Source: Helicobacter pylori | GTDB lineage: Bacteria; Campylobacterota; Campylobacteria; Campylobacterales; Helicobacteraceae | Reading direction: 5' to 3' | Length of the DNA stretch: 64,000 nucleotides | Assembly: GCF_900120335.1 (NCBI RefSeq) | Contig: NZ_LT635477.1 | Location: 62,001-126,000, forward strand | Part shown: one piece after another, positions 7,372 to 18,614 of the stretch | How the letters are laid out: the number at the start of each line of letters is the position of its first letter | Position numbering within the stretch: position 1 is the stretch's first letter | Notes under the pieces: generated by a model | Told to the model about the DNA's origin: nothing | Databases searched by the model: none | What the model saw: only the letters and a program-made list of their open reading frames with translations | Program-made: the position numbers and the translations under genes

Positions 7372-9789
7372 TGCGGGTAATTTATTAAAAGAACTAGACG
7401 ACGCCTTAGATAAAGTTGTCGCTAAAAAAGAGCCAGAGAGCTTTCTCAAGCCGATCGTCTCACAAATAGAGGACTATCAAAAGAGTATCAGGCAAATTCA
7501 AGCGCAATTCATAGACGCGCCAAAGTTCAATGAAACGAGTGCTTACCCTAAATTTTTGAGCTGTGGTTTGTTGCATGTTAAGGGCAAGAATGGCACTAAC
7601 ATGGAATTTTTATTGCCTAAAGTTTATCCTTTCCCCCCTAAAAGCTTGTATATAGAGCATGAAAAAGACGGGCAGTTTTTAAGAGAAATGCTCATGCGCT
7701 TACTCTCCAGCGCGCCTTTAGTGCAATTAGAGGTCGTCTTGGTTGATGCGTTGAGTTTGGGGGGTATTTTCAATCTAGCCAGAAGGCTTTTACATAAAGA
7801 CAATGACTTTATTTACCAGCAAAGGATTTTGACCGAAAGCAAGGAAATAGAAGAAGCTTTAAAGCATTTGTATGAATATTTAAAGGTTAATTTGCAAGAA
7901 AAATTAGCCGGTTTTAGAGATTTTGCGCATTATAATGAAAACGCCACAGACCCTTTGCCTTTAAAAGCGCTTTTTTTAAGCGGGGTAGATGCTTTGAGTA
8001 AAGACGCACTTTATTATTTGGAAAAAATCATGCGTTTTGGCTCTAAAAATGGGGTTTTGAGCTTTGTCAATTTGGAGAGCGAAAAAAACAATCAATCCGC
8101 AGAAGACTTGAAAAAACATGCGGAGTTTTTTAGAGATACGACAAGTTTTGAACGCTTGAAATATCTTAACGTGGAAGTTATCAATGATCAAGGTATCCAA
8201 TCCCAGCACATGAAAGACTTCGCCGATAAAATTAAAGCGTATTACAAGCAAAAAAAAGAAGTTAAAAGGGAATTGAAGGACTTACAAAGGGACAAAGAAT
8301 TTTGGACTGAAAGCTCTCAGCATGAAGTGGTTGTGCCGGTGGGGTGGGATATTAACCATAAGAAAGTGTGTTTTGAAACCGGTAACGAACAAAACCACAC
8401 GCTCATTTGCGACCACAGCGGGAGCGGGAAATCCAATTTCTTGCATGTGTTGATCCAAAATCTGGCCTTCTACTACGCGCCCAATGAAATCCAACTCTTT
8501 TGTTAGACTATAAAGAGGGGGTGGAATTTAACGCGTATGTAGCAGATCCCACTTTAGAGCATGCGAGGTTGGTGAGCGTGGCGAGTTCAATCTCTTATGG
8601 CATCACTTTCTTGAAATGGCTTTGTGATGAAATACAAAAAAGAGCCGATCGGTTCAAGCAATTCAACGTGAAAGATTTAAACAATTACCGCAAGCATAAC
8701 GAAATGCCCAGACTGATCGTAGTGATTGATGAATTTCAGGTGCTTTTTAGCGATAACTCCACTAAAGGGAAAGAGAGCGTGGAACGATCTTTAAACACCC
8801 TGCTTAAAAAGGGCCGTAGCTATGGGGTGCATTTAGTTTTAGCCACTCAAACCATGCGCGGCACTGACATCAATCCAAGCTTTAAGGCTCAAATCGCCAA
8901 CCGCATCGCTTTGCCTATGGATGCAGAAGACAGCAGTAGTGTTTTGGGCGATGATGCGGCTTGTGAGCTTGTCAGGCCAGAAGGCATTTTCAACAACAAC
9001 GGAGGGAATAAAAAATACCACACCAAGATGAGTATCCCTAAAGCCCCTGATGATTTCAAATCTTTTCTCACAAAAATACACGCTGAATTTAACCAAAGAA
9101 ACCTAGCACCCATAGATCGTAAAATCTATAATGGCGAGACACCTTTAAAAATGCCCAACACCCTTAAGGCTAATGAAATGCGTTTGCATCTGGGCAAAAA
9201 AGTGGATTATGAGCAAAAGGACTTGATAGTGGAGTTTGAAAGTAACGAATCGCATTTGTTGGTGGTGAGCCAAAATTTACAGGATCGCATCGCTTTAATG
9301 AAACTCTTATTCCAAAACATTAAGAGCGTGAACAAAGAATTGGTTTTTTGCAATAAAGGAAAACGCCTGATAAGGTTTTTTGATGCGCAAAAAGAATACG
9401 GCATCACGCCTGTAGAAAATATCTTAAGCGTTTTAGACACCGCTATGAACCCTAACAGCGCGCTTGTGATAGACAATCTCAACGAAGCGAAAGAATTGCA
9501 CGACAAAGTAGGGGCGGAAAAGTTAAAATCGTTTTTAGAAAAAGCCATAGACAACGAGCAGTATTGCGTCATTTTTGCGCATGACTTTAGGCAAATTAAA
9601 AGTAATTACCATTTTGACAAGTTAAAAGAATTGTTAAACAACCACTTCAAACAATGCCTGGCCTTTAGGTGCAATGGGGAAAACTTGAGCGCTATCAAAA
9701 GCGATTTGCCTCCACCAAGCAAACCCAACGCGCTATTGATAGGGCTTTCCAAAGACAGCCACACTGAATTCAGGCCTTTCAGCTTATAG
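7364..9789 (+). pseudogene. FtsK/SpoIIIE-type (EssC/EccC-like) ATPase, frameshifted
   Basis: Two frames, 7301-8506 and 8500-9789, are one gene: adding one T to the run of four at 8498-8501 gives '..IQLFLLDYKEGVEF..', a normal FtsK strand. I start at ATG 7364, which has AAGGA five bases upstream (808 residues restored); ATG 7301 is an alternative. There are no membrane helices. Residues about 85-270 look like a degenerate first ATPase module, followed by coiled coil, then the active-type module with P-loop 'DHSGSGKSN' (first Gly replaced by Asp), Walker B 'LIVVIDEFQVLF' and 'LVLATQTMRGTDI'. A third, degenerate module may lie in the last 200 residues. Such motors drive type VII secretion or DNA movement; the WXG100-like gene upstream favours export. 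Counterpart of HP0066 by position. Confidence 0.8.
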
Positions 9790-9799
9790 GGTCAAAAAA

Positions 9800-9887
9800 G
9801 GGGGGTTAAAAAAAGGGGGGTTAAAAAAAGGGGGGTTAAAAAAAGGGGGGTTAAAAAAAGGGGGGTTAAAAAAAGGGGGGTTAAAAA
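9800..9887 (+). repeat. 15-bp tandem repeat, six units of G6-TT-A7
   Basis: Six head-to-tail copies of a 15-base unit begin at 9800, 9815, 9830, 9845, 9860 and 9875; the last has a shortened A run. It fills the gap between the end of the FtsK-like gene and the convergent ureH. Copy number is likely to vary between isolates. On the + strand transcript it gives six evenly spaced G6 runs. Confidence 0.95.
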
Positions 9888-9919
9888 GACTAAAGGGATT
9901 TAATCTTTTTAAAGCGTTT

Positions 9920-10717
9920 TCAAACCTTTTGCGTGGTGGTTTGCGTAACCAAGCGAGCGATTTTTTCTCTTAAATGCAACAAGGGTTCTGAGCCTTTCGC
10001 TAAAGCTTTCAGGCATAAATGAGAACTAGCAATCTCGCTCACGGCTCCATCCACTCCTTCGCTCTCTTCAATCAATGCTCGCGCGCCAGACAGCTCTATG
10101 GGGCAATTGACAAGCACCAGATTCAAATAATGCGTGTAGCCATCAAACATGCACATGTTTGTCATGTCGGTGGTTTTGGGATCTAAAATCGTATTATCAT
10201 AATAGATCGGTTGGTTATCTTTTAAAATAGAGATTTTAGTGTGCAAGCGGTTGAATTGGAACAACTCATTACGCGCCACTCGCCCAGCGACAATGATTTC
10301 ACTATAAAGCAATTGAGAGCCAGAGTGCAAAGAAATCGTGGTATTGCCCTTAAAATGCGCGTTTTCAAAGGGGATTAACGGGAAAGGCGCGAAGTCTAAA
10401 AAAGCGTTTTCCCCCACAACAATGTGCATGTCTCTGCTGGCAAACCCGTCTTCAGTGTTATGGATTTTTTCAAAGGATTGCGAAGTGATCCTTAACTTGC
10501 AATTTTGACCGATATGTAATTGCATGTCTTGCGCATCGCCTTTCATTAAACCAGGGCTTACCGCTAAAAGCATGATTTCAGCTAAATCGTCTTTAGGGTA
10601 AAAGGGCGCCATGAGCTTAAAGGGGGGCGTAAAAAAATTGTCTTCAATCACGCACCGCCCATCAGCCCCTATTTTGGTTTTTAACCTGAGCTTGGATTCT
10701 TGAGCGTAAGTGTTCAT
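9920..10717 (-). CDS. ureH: Urease accessory protein UreH (UreD family)
   Basis: A 265-residue scaffold protein that binds UreF and UreG and delivers nickel to apo-urease in the cytoplasm. I start at '[14 protein letters not shown]', whose ATG overlaps the ureG stop by one base (TGATG at 10715-10719); an in-frame ATG 33 bases upstream lies inside ureG and is unlikely. Length and sequence ('[15 protein letters not shown]', 'FFTPPFKLM') are typical of the UreD/UreH beta-fold family. Last gene of the ureIEFGH run, transcribed towards the 15-bp tandem repeat. Confidence 0.97.
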   Translation of the reverse strand: MNTYAQESKLRLKTKIGADGRCVIEDNFFTPPFKLMAPFYPKDDLAEIMLLAVSPGLMKGDAQDMQLHIGQNCKLRITSQSFEKIHNTEDGFASRDMHIVVGENAFLDFAPFPLIPFENAHFKGNTTISLHSGSQLLYSEIIVAGRVARNELFQFNRLHTKISILKDNQPIYYDNTILDPKTTDMTNMCMFDGYTHYLNLVLVNCPIELSGARALIEESEGVDGAVSEIASSHLCLKALAKGSEPLLHLREKIARLVTQTTTQKV

Positions 10718-11316
10718 CAATCTTCCAATAAAGCGTTGCGCTTGATCCATGCGATCACATCGTCTAGGCCTTCTTTAGCGCGGATATTCGTAAAAATAAA
10801 GGGCTTTTCGCCGCGCATTTTTTTAGAATCCCTTTCCATGACTTTCAAGTCCGCTCCCACATAGGGGGCTAAGTCAATCTTATTGATGACAAGCAAGTCT
10901 GAGCGCGTGATTCCTGGGCCGCCTTTTCTGGGGATTTTATCGCCCTCAGCCACATCAATCACAAAAATCGTAAAGTCCGCTAGCTCTGGATTGAAAGTCG
11001 CTGAAAGGTTGTCGCCTCCGCTTTCAATCAAAAGCAGTTCCAAATTAGGGAAACGGCCATGCATTTCTTCTACCGCTTCTAAATTCATGGAAGCGTCTTC
11101 TCTAATAGCGGTGTGCGGACAGCCCCCTGTTTCTACGCCAATGATCCTCTCTCGTGGCATCACCGAATTTTTACACATAAACTCTGCGTCTTCTTTAGTG
11201 TAAATATCGTTAGTGATGACCGCCATGTCATAATCCTTTGACATATGACGCGTTAAAGCTTCAATCAAGGCGGTTTTACCGCTTCCTACAGGACCACAAA
11301 CTCCAATTTTTACCAT
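10717..11316 (-). CDS. ureG: Urease accessory GTPase UreG
   Basis: A 199-residue SIMIBI-class GTPase that powers nickel insertion into urease. Visible: P-loop '[11 protein letters not shown]' at the N-terminus, the nickel/zinc-binding '[16 protein letters not shown]' block near residue 66, '[14 protein letters not shown]' and the guanine-specificity motif 'NKID'. Full family length, with a ribosome site (AAAGGAA) just upstream. It lies 28 bases after ureF and overlaps ureH. Confidence 0.98.
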   Translation of the reverse strand: MVKIGVCGPVGSGKTALIEALTRHMSKDYDMAVITNDIYTKEDAEFMCKNSVMPRERIIGVETGGCPHTAIREDASMNLEAVEEMHGRFPNLELLLIESGGDNLSATFNPELADFTIFVIDVAEGDKIPRKGGPGITRSDLLVINKIDLAPYVGADLKVMERDSKKMRGEKPFIFTNIRAKEGLDDVIAWIKRNALLED

Positions 11317-11344
11317 AAAATTCCTTTCAATTTGAGATTAAAAT

Positions 11345-12635
<1,291 letters not shown>

Positions 12636-12636
12636 C

Positions 12637-13224
12637 TCACACCCAGTGTTGGATAAAGAGTAACCAAGCAGGGATCCAAGCGGTTAAAATACCCTCAATG
12701 ATAGCAAGCCATGGAGTGAATTTCCCTAAAGGGATTTTCAAGATGTTTTCAATGAAAGCGGTAAGCCACAAAACACCCCAAGCCAACCATATGATTGCCC
12801 ACCAATCGCCTTCAGTGATGCCTAACACTTTGTGGTCATCAAGCATATCGCTATAATGGGATAAAATCGCAGCAGGAACAGTGTTGATCGCTACGAATAA
12901 GCTATACCAAGAATAGGGTCTCCAATCCAAACCAAAAGTGTGGTTGATAGCGGCATACAAGTAGGTAAAACCAAACAATAACCCAGTCGCTGGCCCATAG
13001 AAACTGGTCAAATGGTGTGATACTTGAACAATATCTTCTGCACCTTCTACAGGGGCTGTAGGGTGGAGCGCGGAATAAGTGATGACCACCACATTACAAA
13101 CAATGGAAAGTCCGCCCACAAAAAAGTTCATCACCGCGGTGCTTTTAGGATCGACTTTGGTTAATCCGCAAATCCCATTGCTGATTAAAACAATCCCAAC
13201 ATATAACAATACAAGTCCTAGCAT
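12637..13224 (-). CDS. ureI: Acid-gated urea channel UreI
   Basis: A 195-residue inner membrane protein with six transmembrane segments that opens at low pH to admit urea. Start chosen at 'MLGLVLLYVGIVLISNG', the known H. pylori N-terminus; an in-frame ATG seven codons upstream is unlikely. The first periplasmic loop carries 'HPTAPVEGAEDIVQVSHH', whose histidines and acidic residues take part in pH gating. It follows ureB across 309 bases that contain an 11-bp tandem repeat. Confidence 0.98.
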   Translation of the reverse strand: MLGLVLLYVGIVLISNGICGLTKVDPKSTAVMNFFVGGLSIVCNVVVITYSALHPTAPVEGAEDIVQVSHHLTSFYGPATGLLFGFTYLYAAINHTFGLDWRPYSWYSLFVAINTVPAAILSHYSDMLDDHKVLGITEGDWWAIIWLAWGVLWLTAFIENILKIPLGKFTPWLAIIEGILTAWIPAWLLFIQHWV

Positions 13225-13533
13225 TGCCTTATCCTTCCAAAACAAAATTTTTACAACAAACGCACCTTACGAATAACCTTTGTTGCTTGAGCTAATCATA
13301 AAGAAAAATAGTAAATTGACAAAAAATAAAACAAAAAAATAAGCCCCCAACTTTTAATAAATAATAAAAGTCAGAGAGCTTAAAGACTAAGATTTAAGGA
13401 GGAACGCTCCAAAAATCCTAGAAAATTAAAAATCCTAGAAAAATCCTAGAAAAATCCTAGAAAAATCCTAGAAAAATCCTAGAAAAATCCTAGAAAAATC
13501 CTAGAAAAATCCTAGAAAAATCCTAGAAAAATC
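13225..13533 (-). other. ureB-ureI intergenic region
   Basis: About 309 bases. Next to ureB lies the 11-bp tandem repeat. Near 13351-13372 an inverted repeat 'ACTTTTA' / 'TAAAAGT' could form a hairpin, followed on the - strand by a G run and T-rich sequence. The stretch next to ureI is AT-rich and holds the expected ureI promoter and ribosome site. No other gene seen. Confidence 0.6.
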
Positions 13534-13540
13534 CTAGAAA
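13410..13540 (-). repeat. 11-bp tandem repeat at the end of ureB
   Basis: Ten head-to-tail copies of an 11-base unit (+ strand AAAAATCCTAG) run from about 13428 to 13537, with the 'atcctag' core at 13432, 13443 and every 11 bases to 13531; an eleventh isolated copy sits at 13415. The copy at 13531 contains the ureB stop codon (TAG, 13534-13536), so the array seems to have grown out of the end of the gene. Confidence 0.95.
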
Positions 13541-15243
13541 ATGCTAAAGAGTTGAGCCAAGCTCACTTTATTAGCTGGTTTAGAAGTGACTTCTTTGCCA
13601 TCCACGAACACATGGTAAGTTTCAGGATTGACTTCAATGTGAGCGGTAGTGTCGTTGAATTGCATGTCTTTTTTAGTGATGTTTCTGCAATTTTTAACCG
13701 GCAACACTTGTCTTTCAAGCCCTAATTCTTCTTTAATGCCTTTGTCATAAGCCGCTTGAGACACAAAAGTGATGTTTGCATCGTATTTAGCTTTACCATG
13801 GTGAGCGAACATTTCTCTGTAATAAACCGGTTGTGGGGTAGGGATAGAAGCGTTCGCATCGCCCATTTGGCTTAACGCGATGAATCCGCCTTTGATGATC
13901 ATGTTGGGTTTCACGCCAAAGAATGCTGGACTCCACAATACCAAGTCAGCCACTTTGCCCACTTCTACTGAACCTACATACTCGCTAATCCCATGAGCGA
14001 TCGCTGGGTTAATGGTGTATTTAGACAAGTAGCGTTTGATCCTGAAGTTGTCGTTATCGCCTTTTTCTTCTTTCAAGCGGCCAAATTCTTTTTTGTTTTT
14101 ATCAGCTGTTTGCCAAGTTCTAGTGATAACCTCACCCACACGGCCCATCGCTTGAGAGTCAGAACTAGTGATTGAGAAAATCCCCATGTCATGCAAAGTG
14201 TCTTCAGCCGCAATGGTTTGAGGGCGGATCCTTGAATCAGCGAACTGGACATCTTCTTTAATGCTTTTATCCAAGTGGTGGCACACCATGAGCATGTCCA
14301 TGTGTTCGGCTTCTGTATTCACGGTGAAAGGGATAGTGGGGTTAGTGGAAGCGGGTAGGATGTTGTGTTCACCGGCCACTTTAATAATATCAGGAGCGTG
14401 TCCGCCGCCAGCGCCTTCAGTGTGGAAAGTGTGCATAGTGCGTCCGGCAATAGCTGCCATAGTGTCTTCCACGCAACCAGCTTCATTCAAAGTGTCTGTG
14501 TGGATAGCGACTTGCACATCGTATTTGTCCGCAACATCTAACGCATGATTGATTGCAGAAGGAGTGGTACCCCAGTCTTCGTGGATTTTAAAGCCAATCG
14601 CACCGGCTTCAATTTGATCGGCTAAGCTCGCGTCGTTAGAAGTGTTACCTTTAGCCAAGAAACCTAAGTTCATAGAATATTCTTCAGCCGCCCTGAGCAT
14701 CCATTTTAAATTTCTTCTACCTGGAGTGATAGTAGTCGCATTAGTGCCATCAGCAGGACCGGTTCCGCCACCAATCATGGTTGTTACACCGCTTGCAAAA
14801 GCTGTAGGGATTTGTTGGGGTGAAATGAAGTGGATGTGTGTGTCAATACCACCAGCCGTTACGATCAAGCCTTCACCGGCTAGCGCTTCAGTAGCAGGAC
14901 CCACGCTAAGATTGTTTTTAACGCCATCTTGCATGTCTTTGTTACCGCCTTTACCAATGCCAGCGATTTTGCCATCTTTAATACCAATATCCGCTTTATA
15001 AATACCGGTGTAATCCACGATTAAAGCATTAGTGATGATTAAATCCAGTTCTTCTTTGCTAGGGTTGTTGGATTGGCTCATGCCTTCTCTTAGGGTTTTA
15101 CCGCCACCGAATTTAAGCTCTTCGCCATAAATGGTGTAGTCATGTTCTACTTCAGCGATCAAATCTGTATCGCCCAATCTCACTTTATCGCCTGTAGTAG
15201 GGCCATACATAGAAACATATTCTTTTCTGCTAATCTTTTTCAT
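13534..15243 (-). CDS. ureB: Urease catalytic subunit UreB (beta)
   Basis: The 569-residue nickel hydrolase subunit that splits urea into ammonia and carbamate. Visible: nickel ligands in '[10 protein letters not shown]', the carbamylated lysine in 'GFKIHEDWG', and the mobile flap '[14 protein letters not shown]' with the active-site cysteine and histidine. Full length and normal C-terminus '...LAQLFSIF'. Three bases separate it from ureA, so the two are co-translated. Established work describes an antisense RNA over the 5' part of ureB in this species; no feature of it can be proven from the sequence here. The stop codon lies in an 11-bp repeat unit. Confidence 0.99.
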
Positions 15244-15246
15244 TTC

Positions 15247-15963
15247 TTACTCCTTAATTGTTTTTACATAGTTGTCATCGCTTTTAGCGCCATGAAAACC
15301 ACGCTCTTTAGCTCTGTGTAAAGCGATTTTTTTGCTTTCGTTATCTGCTTGCCTATCAACCAATGCGTTAAATCCAAAGATTCTTCTGTTACCGCCAATG
15401 TCAATCAATTCTACGGATTTTTCTTCGCCAGGCTCAAACCTTACCGCTGTCCCGCTCGCAATGTCTAAGCGTTTGCCGAAAGTTTTTTCTCTGTCAAAGT
15501 CTAGGCATCTATTCACTTCAAAGAAATGGAAGTGTGAACCGATTTGAACGGGTCTGTCGCCCACATTTTTAACTTTCACGCTAACGGCTTTTTTGCCTTC
15601 GTTGATAGTGATGTCTTCATTTTTTAAGAACAACTCACCAGGAACCAATTTACCATTAGCCTCAATAGGGGTATGCACGGTTACGAGTTTGGTCCCATCA
15701 GGAAACATCGCTTCAATACCCACTTCATGGATCATGCTTGCCACACCATCCATCACATCATCCGGTTTTAAAAGAGTGCGCCCTTCTTGCATCAATTCAG
15801 CCGCAGTCTTTTTACCAGCTCTCGCTTCTTCCATAATATGGGCACTAATCAAAGCTACTGCTTCCACATAGTTAAGCTTAATGCCTTTTTCTTTGCGTTT
15901 CCTAGCTAATTCTCCAGCGTAGTGGAGCATCAACTTATCTAACTCTTTTGGGGTGAGTTTCAT
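15247..15963 (-). CDS. ureA: Urease subunit UreA (fused gamma-beta)
   Basis: A 238-residue structural subunit; in Helicobacter it fuses the gamma and beta subunits of other ureases. The N-terminal gamma-type part begins '[20 protein letters not shown]', and the C-terminal beta-type part contains '[20 protein letters not shown]' and '[18 protein letters not shown]'. First gene of the ureAB transcript, driven by a sigma-80 promoter with an upstream NikR operator. Ribosome site GGAGA upstream of the ATG. Confidence 0.99.
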   Translation of the reverse strand: MKLTPKELDKLMLHYAGELARKRKEKGIKLNYVEAVALISAHIMEEARAGKKTAAELMQEGRTLLKPDDVMDGVASMIHEVGIEAMFPDGTKLVTVHTPIEANGKLVPGELFLKNEDITINEGKKAVSVKVKNVGDRPVQIGSHFHFFEVNRCLDFDREKTFGKRLDIASGTAVRFEPGEEKSVELIDIGGNRRIFGFNALVDRQADNESKKIALHRAKERGFHGAKSDDNYVKTIKE

Positions 15964-16025
15964 CTCATTCTCCTATTCTTAAAGTGTTTTTTCCTTGAAG
16001 ACATAACGCAATCAAGGTTGGAGTA

Positions 16026-16031
16026 ATTGTA
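16026..16031 (-). promoter_or_regulatory. ureA promoter -10 box
   Basis: On the - strand TACAAT preceded by GC (extended -10-like) at 16031 to 16026, which would start transcription near 16019, about 55 bases ahead of the ureA ATG. It fits the known position of the ureA start downstream of the NikR site. Confidence 0.65.
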
Positions 16032-16070
16032 GCAATCTTTTGATTTACTAAGATTAACAGAAGCGTTTAT

Positions 16071-16105
16071 TAACTAATTATTATTTAAAATAAATTAGTG
16101 TTATA
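16071..16105 (-). promoter_or_regulatory. NikR operator of ureA
   Basis: The AT-rich, partly palindromic block with half-sites TATAACACTAATT and AATAATTAGTTA (read on -) matches the NikR site known upstream of H. pylori ureA. It lies about 52 to 86 bases ahead of the predicted transcription start, the position from which nickel-bound NikR activates urease. Confidence 0.8.
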
Positions 16106-16230
16106 GTTTTGAAGTGCTATAAAAGCGTTATTAGGAGCGCGTTTAATACCCCTTTAGAATTTATAAAAATCAAAAACTCGCAAAAAAATGAGAACTAGAA
16201 TTGGAGTTATAATGAGTAATTGAGTAATAA

Positions 16231-16306
16231 TGGTGGCCACGACTGGACTTGAACCAGCGGCCACTACCATGTCAAGGTAGTGCTCTACCAACTGAGCTAC
16301 GCGACC
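16231..16306 (-). tRNA. tRNA-Val (anticodon GAC)
   Basis: A 76-base cloverleaf on the - strand. Acceptor stem GGTCGCG pairs with CGTGGCC (wobble allowed), D arm AGCTCAGTTGGTAGAGC, anticodon stem CTACC/GGTAG with loop TTGACAT (anticodon GAC), T arm with GGTTCAAGTCC, and encoded CCA at 16233-16231. It lies 18 bases after lspA. Confidence 0.95.
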
Positions 16307-16324
16307 TTTATTTAAAAAGAGTAA

Positions 16325-16798
16325 TTATGCCTTAATTTTGTTTTGTTTTTGCTTAAAAACGAATTGTCTTAACAATAAAACGCCCACACCCACATCTATC
16401 ATCACATCAGCGAAATTAAAAATGGCAAAATCAAACCCATAATGATAATACACATAATCCACCACGCCCCCATGCACAAACCGATCTAAAACATTAGAAA
16501 CCCCAGCGCCAAACACCATGCCAAACTCTATCGCATGGTTTTTAAAAAGCTCCTTTTGGCGCATTAAAAAGATAAAAAGCCCTAAAATCAAAAGGATTTG
16601 CAAGTATTTCAAACCCCCCTCTAAAAAACTGAGCAAGGAAAACGCCACGCCTTTATTGAACACCAAAACAATATCTATAACCAAACTTTCATAGCGAAAC
16701 CCCTCTAAAATAGCGTGTTTAATCGCTTGATCCACGCCAAAGATAAGGAAAAAAACCCCTATAAAAACCAACAGGCTTTGTTGGGTGGCGTTTAGCAC
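16325..16798 (-). CDS. lspA: Lipoprotein signal peptidase II
   Basis: A 157-residue inner membrane aspartyl protease that removes signal peptides from prolipoproteins. Four hydrophobic segments; the conserved catalytic blocks '[19 protein letters not shown]' and 'FNFADVMID' supply the two aspartates. It overlaps the end of glmM by 7 bases. Lipoproteins in this window (29304, 39415) would be its substrates. Confidence 0.96.
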   Translation of the reverse strand: MLNATQQSLLVFIGVFFLIFGVDQAIKHAILEGFRYESLVIDIVLVFNKGVAFSLLSFLEGGLKYLQILLILGLFIFLMRQKELFKNHAIEFGMVFGAGVSNVLDRFVHGGVVDYVYYHYGFDFAIFNFADVMIDVGVGVLLLRQFVFKQKQNKIKA

Positions 16799-18129
16799 AA
16801 CTGCCCTTCAAAAAATTCTTTCAATTCTTGCATTTTGGATTCTAAAAGTTTTTCGTCTTTAGCTTCTAAAAGGATTCGTAATTTGTTTTCAGTGCCGCTA
16901 TAACGGATCAAATGGCGGATTTCTAGTTGGTCTAATTCTTTTAAAAGAGCGCTATAACCTTTCAGGCTTTCTAAAGGGGGCTTTTTTTGGATATTCAAAT
17001 TCACTAGGCTTTGGGGGTATAGTTCAAAGGGGTTTAACGCAACAGAGCTTACAAGCTTACTCTCTAACACTAACGCGCTCACTTGCAAAGCGCACACCAA
17101 GCCATCGCCCGTTTTAGCGTAATCGCTAAAAATGATATGCCCGCTTTGCTCGCCTCCAAAATTGGCTTTGTTCAATCGCATGCATTCGCTCACAAACTTA
17201 TCCCCAATCGCGCAATGCTTCAATTCTAAATCTTGGGATTTCAGGTATTCTTTAAGGGCTAGATTGCTCATGCTCGTAGCGACAACCGCTTGAGAAGAAA
17301 GGGCGTTTTTAGATTTTTGATAAACCCCTAACACCCCTAAAAGCTTATCCCCATGCACGATATTCCCTAAATTATCCACCACCACTAGCCTGTCGGCATC
17401 GCCATCAAAAGCAAAGCCCAGATCCGCGCGGTATTTTTTCACTTCCTGGCTCAATTGGTTAGGGTGTAAAGCCCCGCATTGCTCATTAATATTACACCCA
17501 TTAGGCTCATCATTAATCACTAACACATCAGCCCCAAGCTCGCTAAAAACGACCGGAGCCACCTTATAAGCCGCGCCATTAGCGGTATCTAGCACGATCC
17601 TTAAATTTTGTAAATTCAAATGTTTGGGGAAAGAGTGCTTCAAATGCGCGATATAGCGCCCTATGACATCATCTATCCTTTTAGCGCTACCGACGCTCTC
17701 GCCCACTTTATAGCTAGAATGCAGTAATTCTTCATCATGAAAGATTTCTTCAATCGCTCTTTCTTCTTCTTCTTTGAGTTTATAGCCATAAGAATTGAAA
17801 AACTTAATACCATTGTCTTCAAAAGGGTTGTGGCTCGCGCTTATCATAATGCCCGCATCGCAGCGCATGTCTTCGGTTAAAAATGCGATCGCAGGGGTAG
17901 GCATAGGCCCTATTTGAATGACATTATAGCCTATGGAAGTGAGAGCGCTCACTAAAGCGTTTTCTACCATATAGCCGCTTTTTCTAGTGTCTTTACCGAT
18001 TAAAATTTTATTCGTTTTGGAATGTTTTTTAAAATACAATCCGGCAGCAATGCCTAAACGCATCACAAACATGGGGGTGAGTTTCACCCCTGCTTTACCC
18101 CTCACGCCATCAGTCCCAAAAATTTTCAT
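16792..18129 (-). CDS. glmM: Phosphoglucosamine mutase
   Basis: A 445-residue enzyme converting glucosamine-6-phosphate to glucosamine-1-phosphate for peptidoglycan and LPS (the former 'ureC' marker gene). Active-site phosphoserine motif '[17 protein letters not shown]', metal loop '[10 protein letters not shown]', sugar-binding 'GGEQSGHI' and C-terminal phosphate-binding '[10 protein letters not shown]' are all present. Full length. It is divergent from rpsT across 89 bases and coupled to lspA. Confidence 0.98.
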   Translation of the reverse strand: MKIFGTDGVRGKAGVKLTPMFVMRLGIAAGLYFKKHSKTNKILIGKDTRKSGYMVENALVSALTSIGYNVIQIGPMPTPAIAFLTEDMRCDAGIMISASHNPFEDNGIKFFNSYGYKLKEEEERAIEEIFHDEELLHSSYKVGESVGSAKRIDDVIGRYIAHLKHSFPKHLNLQNLRIVLDTANGAAYKVAPVVFSELGADVLVINDEPNGCNINEQCGALHPNQLSQEVKKYRADLGFAFDGDADRLVVVDNLGNIVHGDKLLGVLGVYQKSKNALSSQAVVATSMSNLALKEYLKSQDLELKHCAIGDKFVSECMRLNKANFGGEQSGHIIFSDYAKTGDGLVCALQVSALVLESKLVSSVALNPFELYPQSLVNLNIQKKPPLESLKGYSALLKELDQLEIRHLIRYSGTENKLRILLEAKDEKLLESKMQELKEFFEGQLC

Positions 18130-18218
18130 CGTTATAAAATACCTTTTAAACTATTTTTAATCAATTTTTAGATAGAATTATGCCAAATTTTACATTACAA
18201 AGGGATTAAAACAAGGCT

Positions 18219-18488
18219 ATGGCAAATCATAAGTCCGCAGAAAAGCGAATCAGACAGACCATTAAAAGAACCGAACGCAACAGGTTCTATAAAACTAAAA
18301 TTAAAAATATCATTAAGGCCGTGCGTGAAGCCGTTGCTGTCAATGATGTGGCAAAAGCTCAAGAGCGTTTGAAAATCGCTAACAAAGAATTGCATAAATT
18401 TGTCAGCAAAGGGATTTTAAAGAAAAACACCGCTTCTAGGAAGGTCTCAAGGCTTAACGCTTCAGTGAAAAAAATCGCTCTCGCTTAG
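18219..18488 (+). CDS. rpsT: 30S ribosomal protein S20
   Basis: An 89-residue basic helical protein ('[21 protein letters not shown]') that binds 16S rRNA. Typical length. Shared divergent promoter region with glmM; a TAGAAT-type -10 lies near 18172. The 126-base gap to prfA is T-rich after the stop and could contain a weak terminator. Confidence 0.98.
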   Translation: MANHKSAEKRIRQTIKRTERNRFYKTKIKNIIKAVREAVAVNDVAKAQERLKIANKELHKFVSKGILKKNTASRKVSRLNASVKKIALA

Positions 18489-18614
18489 TTTTAGGGCGTT
18501 TTTAACTTCTTTAAGCTCAGTAATGGGTTTTTGTTATTGGGCTTCTTTTTAAGTTTTGCGTTTTTTGAATTGTTGCGTCTTTTTATATATCTTTTTATTG
18601 ATAGGTAGTCTCGC

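Noticed and set aside
9800-9887. CRISPR array
   Set aside because: The units are contiguous identical repeats without spacers; the 13410-13540 array is rejected for the same reason.
13993-15001. Several + strand open frames opposite ureB
   Set aside because: Shadows of the ureB coding sequence; the GC-richer, highly conserved gene gives long antisense frames.
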